Shown here: one piece after another, positions 62,267-64,000 of the stretch
Numbering within the stretch: the stretch's first letter is position 1
Layout: every line of letters begins with the position of its first letter
Origin: Brachyspira hyodysenteriae ATCC 27164
Lineage (GTDB): Bacteria > Spirochaetota > Brachyspiria > Brachyspirales > Brachyspiraceae
Assembly (NCBI RefSeq): GCF_001676785.2
Contig: NZ_CP015910.2
Location: forward strand, 310,001-374,000
Length of the DNA: 64,000 nucleotides
Direction: 5' to 3'
Notes under the pieces: generated by a model
Database searches by the model: none
Told to the model about the DNA's origin: nothing
The model's input: the letters and a program-made list of their open reading frames with translations, nothing else
Position numbers and translations under genes: made by a program

Positions 62267-62535
62267 TGTCTCGCTCTATTAAAAAAGGACCTTTTGTAGA
62301 TAAGAATCTTTTTAAGAAGATACAAGCTGGAGATAATAAGCATCAAATAAAAACTTATAGCCGTGCTTCAACAATTATTCCAGAAATGATAGGTTTTACT
62401 ATAAATGTTCATAACGGAAAAACATTTGTAGCAGTTTATATACAAGAAAATATGATAGGTCACAAATTAGGCGAATTTGCACCAACAAGAAAATTTATAT
62501 CTCATGCCGGTGCCGCTAAAGTAGGTAAGAAATAA
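62266..62535 (+). CDS. rpsS: Ribosomal protein S19
   Basis: The 89-residue protein has [66 protein letters not shown]. It contacts S13 and the 50S subunit through the head bridge. The ATG overlaps the rplB stop by one base (TAATG). Confidence 0.98.
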   Translation: MSRSIKKGPFVDKNLFKKIQAGDNKHQIKTYSRASTIIPEMIGFTINVHNGKTFVAVYIQENMIGHKLGEFAPTRKFISHAGAAKVGKK

Positions 62536-62546
62536 GGATTTAGACT

Positions 62547-62954
62547 ATGGATTATAAAGTAAAGGTACGTTATTTACGCATTGGCCGCAGAAAAGTAGCA
62601 AGACTGCTTCCTTTTGTTAAAGGTGAGTATGTAAACCATGCTATATCTAATCTAGCAACAATGCCTCAGATGTCATCAGTAGTTCTAAGAAAGGCTATTA
62701 AGAGCGGAATAGCTAATGCTATATTCCAATCAAGAAATATTAACCCAGATACATTATGGGTAAAAACTGCTTTTGTTGATAAAGCACCTACTCTTAAAAG
62801 AATACGTGCAGCAAGCAGAGGCAGTGCTGATCCAATATTAAAAAGACTTTCACATATTACTATAATTTTAAGTGATGATAAAAAACCTGAAAAGAAAAAA
62901 TTAAAAGCTAAGAGTGCTAAAACAGAAGAAGCACCTAAAGCAGCGGAGGTATAA
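62547..62954 (+). CDS. rplV: Ribosomal protein L22
   Basis: The 135-residue protein has the L22 core: RYLRIGRRKVARLLPFVKG, VVLRKAIKSGIANAI, LWVKTAFVDKAPTLKRIRAASRGSADPILKRLSHITIIL, which includes the tunnel hairpin. A Lys/Ala/Glu tail (KKPEKKKLKAKSAKTEEAPKAAEV) of about 24 residues extends beyond the usual end. Confidence 0.97.
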   Translation: MDYKVKVRYLRIGRRKVARLLPFVKGEYVNHAISNLATMPQMSSVVLRKAIKSGIANAIFQSRNINPDTLWVKTAFVDKAPTLKRIRAASRGSADPILKRLSHITIILSDDKKPEKKKLKAKSAKTEEAPKAAEV

Positions 62955-62957
62955 ACT

Positions 62958-63695
62958 ATGGGTCAAAAGGTTAGTCCAATAGGCTTAAGACTCGGAATTA
63001 ATAAAACTTGGTCTAGTAAATGGTTTGAAGATAGCAGAACTTATGCAGACAGTTTGCACGAAGACTTATCTATCAGACGCTATATAATGAATTATTATTA
63101 TAAAACATTAAAAGAAGAACAAAAGAAAATAGGCGGAAAAAAAGAGTCTTTTGACCCTGCTATATCTGATATACAAATAGTACGTTTCCCAGATAGAATA
63201 AATATTTTCATCTCTACTGCAAGAGCAGGAGTTGTAATAGGTCCTAAAGGACAGAGAGTTGAAACTGTAAAAACAACTGTTCAAAAAATGGTTAAAAAAC
63301 CAGTTCATTTCTCTATTACAGAAATAAGAGATGCAGAGTTAGATGCTAATTTAGCAGCACAAAGCGTAGCTCGTCAATTAGAAATGCGTGTTGCTTTCAG
63401 AAGAGCTATGAAAAGTGTTATAACTCAGGCTATGAAGAAAGGTGCTAAAGGTATAAAAGTTATGTGTTCTGGTCGTTTAGCAGGTGCTGATATTGCTAGA
63501 ACAGAACAATATAAAAATGGTTCAGTACCATTACATACATTGAGAGCTAATATAGATTATGGCACTGCAGAAGCACTTACTACATTCGGTATTATCGGAA
63601 TAAAAGTGTGGATCTATAAGGGTGAAATTCTTGATAAGAAAGAACATAAACAAGATGATGCAGGTAAAGTTATCAGTGCCAAAGGAGATAGATAA
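62958..63695 (+). CDS. rpsC: Ribosomal protein S3
   Basis: The 245-residue protein has [25 protein letters not shown], a KH domain ([24 protein letters not shown]) and the C-terminal half [47 protein letters not shown]3 forms the mRNA entry site. An insertion of about 15 charged residues near 50-65 ([18 protein letters not shown]) is longer than in many bacteria. Its stop overlaps the rplP start by one base. Confidence 0.98.
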   Translation: MGQKVSPIGLRLGINKTWSSKWFEDSRTYADSLHEDLSIRRYIMNYYYKTLKEEQKKIGGKKESFDPAISDIQIVRFPDRINIFISTARAGVVIGPKGQRVETVKTTVQKMVKKPVHFSITEIRDAELDANLAAQSVARQLEMRVAFRRAMKSVITQAMKKGAKGIKVMCSGRLAGADIARTEQYKNGSVPLHTLRANIDYGTAEALTTFGIIGIKVWIYKGEILDKKEHKQDDAGKVISAKGDR

Positions 63696-64000
63696 TGTTA
63701 CAACCATCAAGAATGAAATATCGTAAACATCATAGAGGCAGAATGAAAGGCAAATCTAAGAGAGGAAGTAATTTGACTTTCGGAGATTACGGTCTTATGG
63801 CATTAGAGCCTGTATGGCTTACAGATAGACAAATTGAGGCTGCACGTATTGCTATATCAAGACATGTTAAACGTGTAGGTAAAATGTGGATAAAAGTATT
63901 TCCTGATAAGCCTTATACTAAAAAACCTGCTGAAACTAGAATGGGTAAAGGTAAAGGTAACGTTGAATATTGGGTAGCTGTAGTTAAGCCTGGAAAAGTA
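63695..64000 (+). CDS. rplP: Ribosomal protein L16, partial
   Basis: The first 102 codons are present before the window ends: [102 protein letters not shown] follows the family closely. L16 sits by the A-site tRNA elbow. The ATG overlaps the rpsC stop (TAATG). Confidence 0.98.
   Translation, partial: MLQPSRMKYRKHHRGRMKGKSKRGSNLTFGDYGLMALEPVWLTDRQIEAARIAISRHVKRVGKMWIKVFPDKPYTKKPAETRMGKGKGNVEYWVAVVKPGKV

Overview
The window is a contiguous chromosomal segment from a Brachyspira-like spirochaete. The evidence is very AT-rich DNA with AT-ending codons, a 16S rRNA gene of Brachyspira type standing alone without 23S or 5S, many lipoproteins and outer-membrane barrels, and an rpsL-rpsG-fusA-tuf-S10 ribosomal block. 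The species was not determined. No tRNA, CRISPR array, prophage or complete insertion sequence was seen.

Layout. 0-11 kb: a truncated HisC-like aminotransferase that lacks the expected PLP lysine, a Xer recombinase, a secreted glycosidase-like protein, a metal-binding membrane protein, an HD-domain protein, and a minus-strand group with a DNA-binding-type protein, an 836-residue repeat-rich membrane protein and a YkgJ-type cysteine protein. 11-13.5 kb: the lone 16S gene with its own promoter and terminator. 13.5-26.5 kb: a GntR regulator, a YidC-like/sulfatase fusion, rsmD, apbE, an acetyl-xylan-esterase-like enzyme, a membrane-anchored AlbA_2 (Schlafen-like) protein, trxB and comM. 26.8-32.7 kb: an apparent operon joining citrate lyase (citDEF) to a tripartite tricarboxylate transporter (tctCBA), with a strong promoter and a palindromic operator. 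32.8-39.7 kb: a cupin, prmC, a HAD phosphatase, an LD-carboxypeptidase, YjbQ and a radical-SAM/DUF2344 fusion.

39.8-49 kb is the most accessory-looking part. It holds a TPR/DUF2971-like protein, a gene remnant beside a structured GC-rich repeat, rseP, a possibly leaderless lipoprotein gene, a CHAT caspase-like protease overlapping a lipoprotein amidase, a divergent RsmI-like methylase, and an Mrr-type endonuclease bracketed by about 200-bp direct repeats. Those repeats belong to a dispersed family with G-rich ends that also occurs near 4.5 and 37 kb. 49-53.6 kb is a minus-strand run of seven envelope genes (an OmpA-like lipoprotein, four barrels, two lipoproteins). 53.8 kb carries hisIE. From 54.8 kb to the end runs the str/S10 ribosomal cluster, cut inside rplP; its EF-Tu has an unusual switch I sequence.

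Starts were moved where a Shine-Dalgarno sequence or signal peptide favoured an internal codon (HMA protein, comM, tctA, the radical-SAM protein, the TPR protein, CHAT, amidase, two envelope genes, rpsL). Family calls rest on motif recognition by eye; no database search was run.
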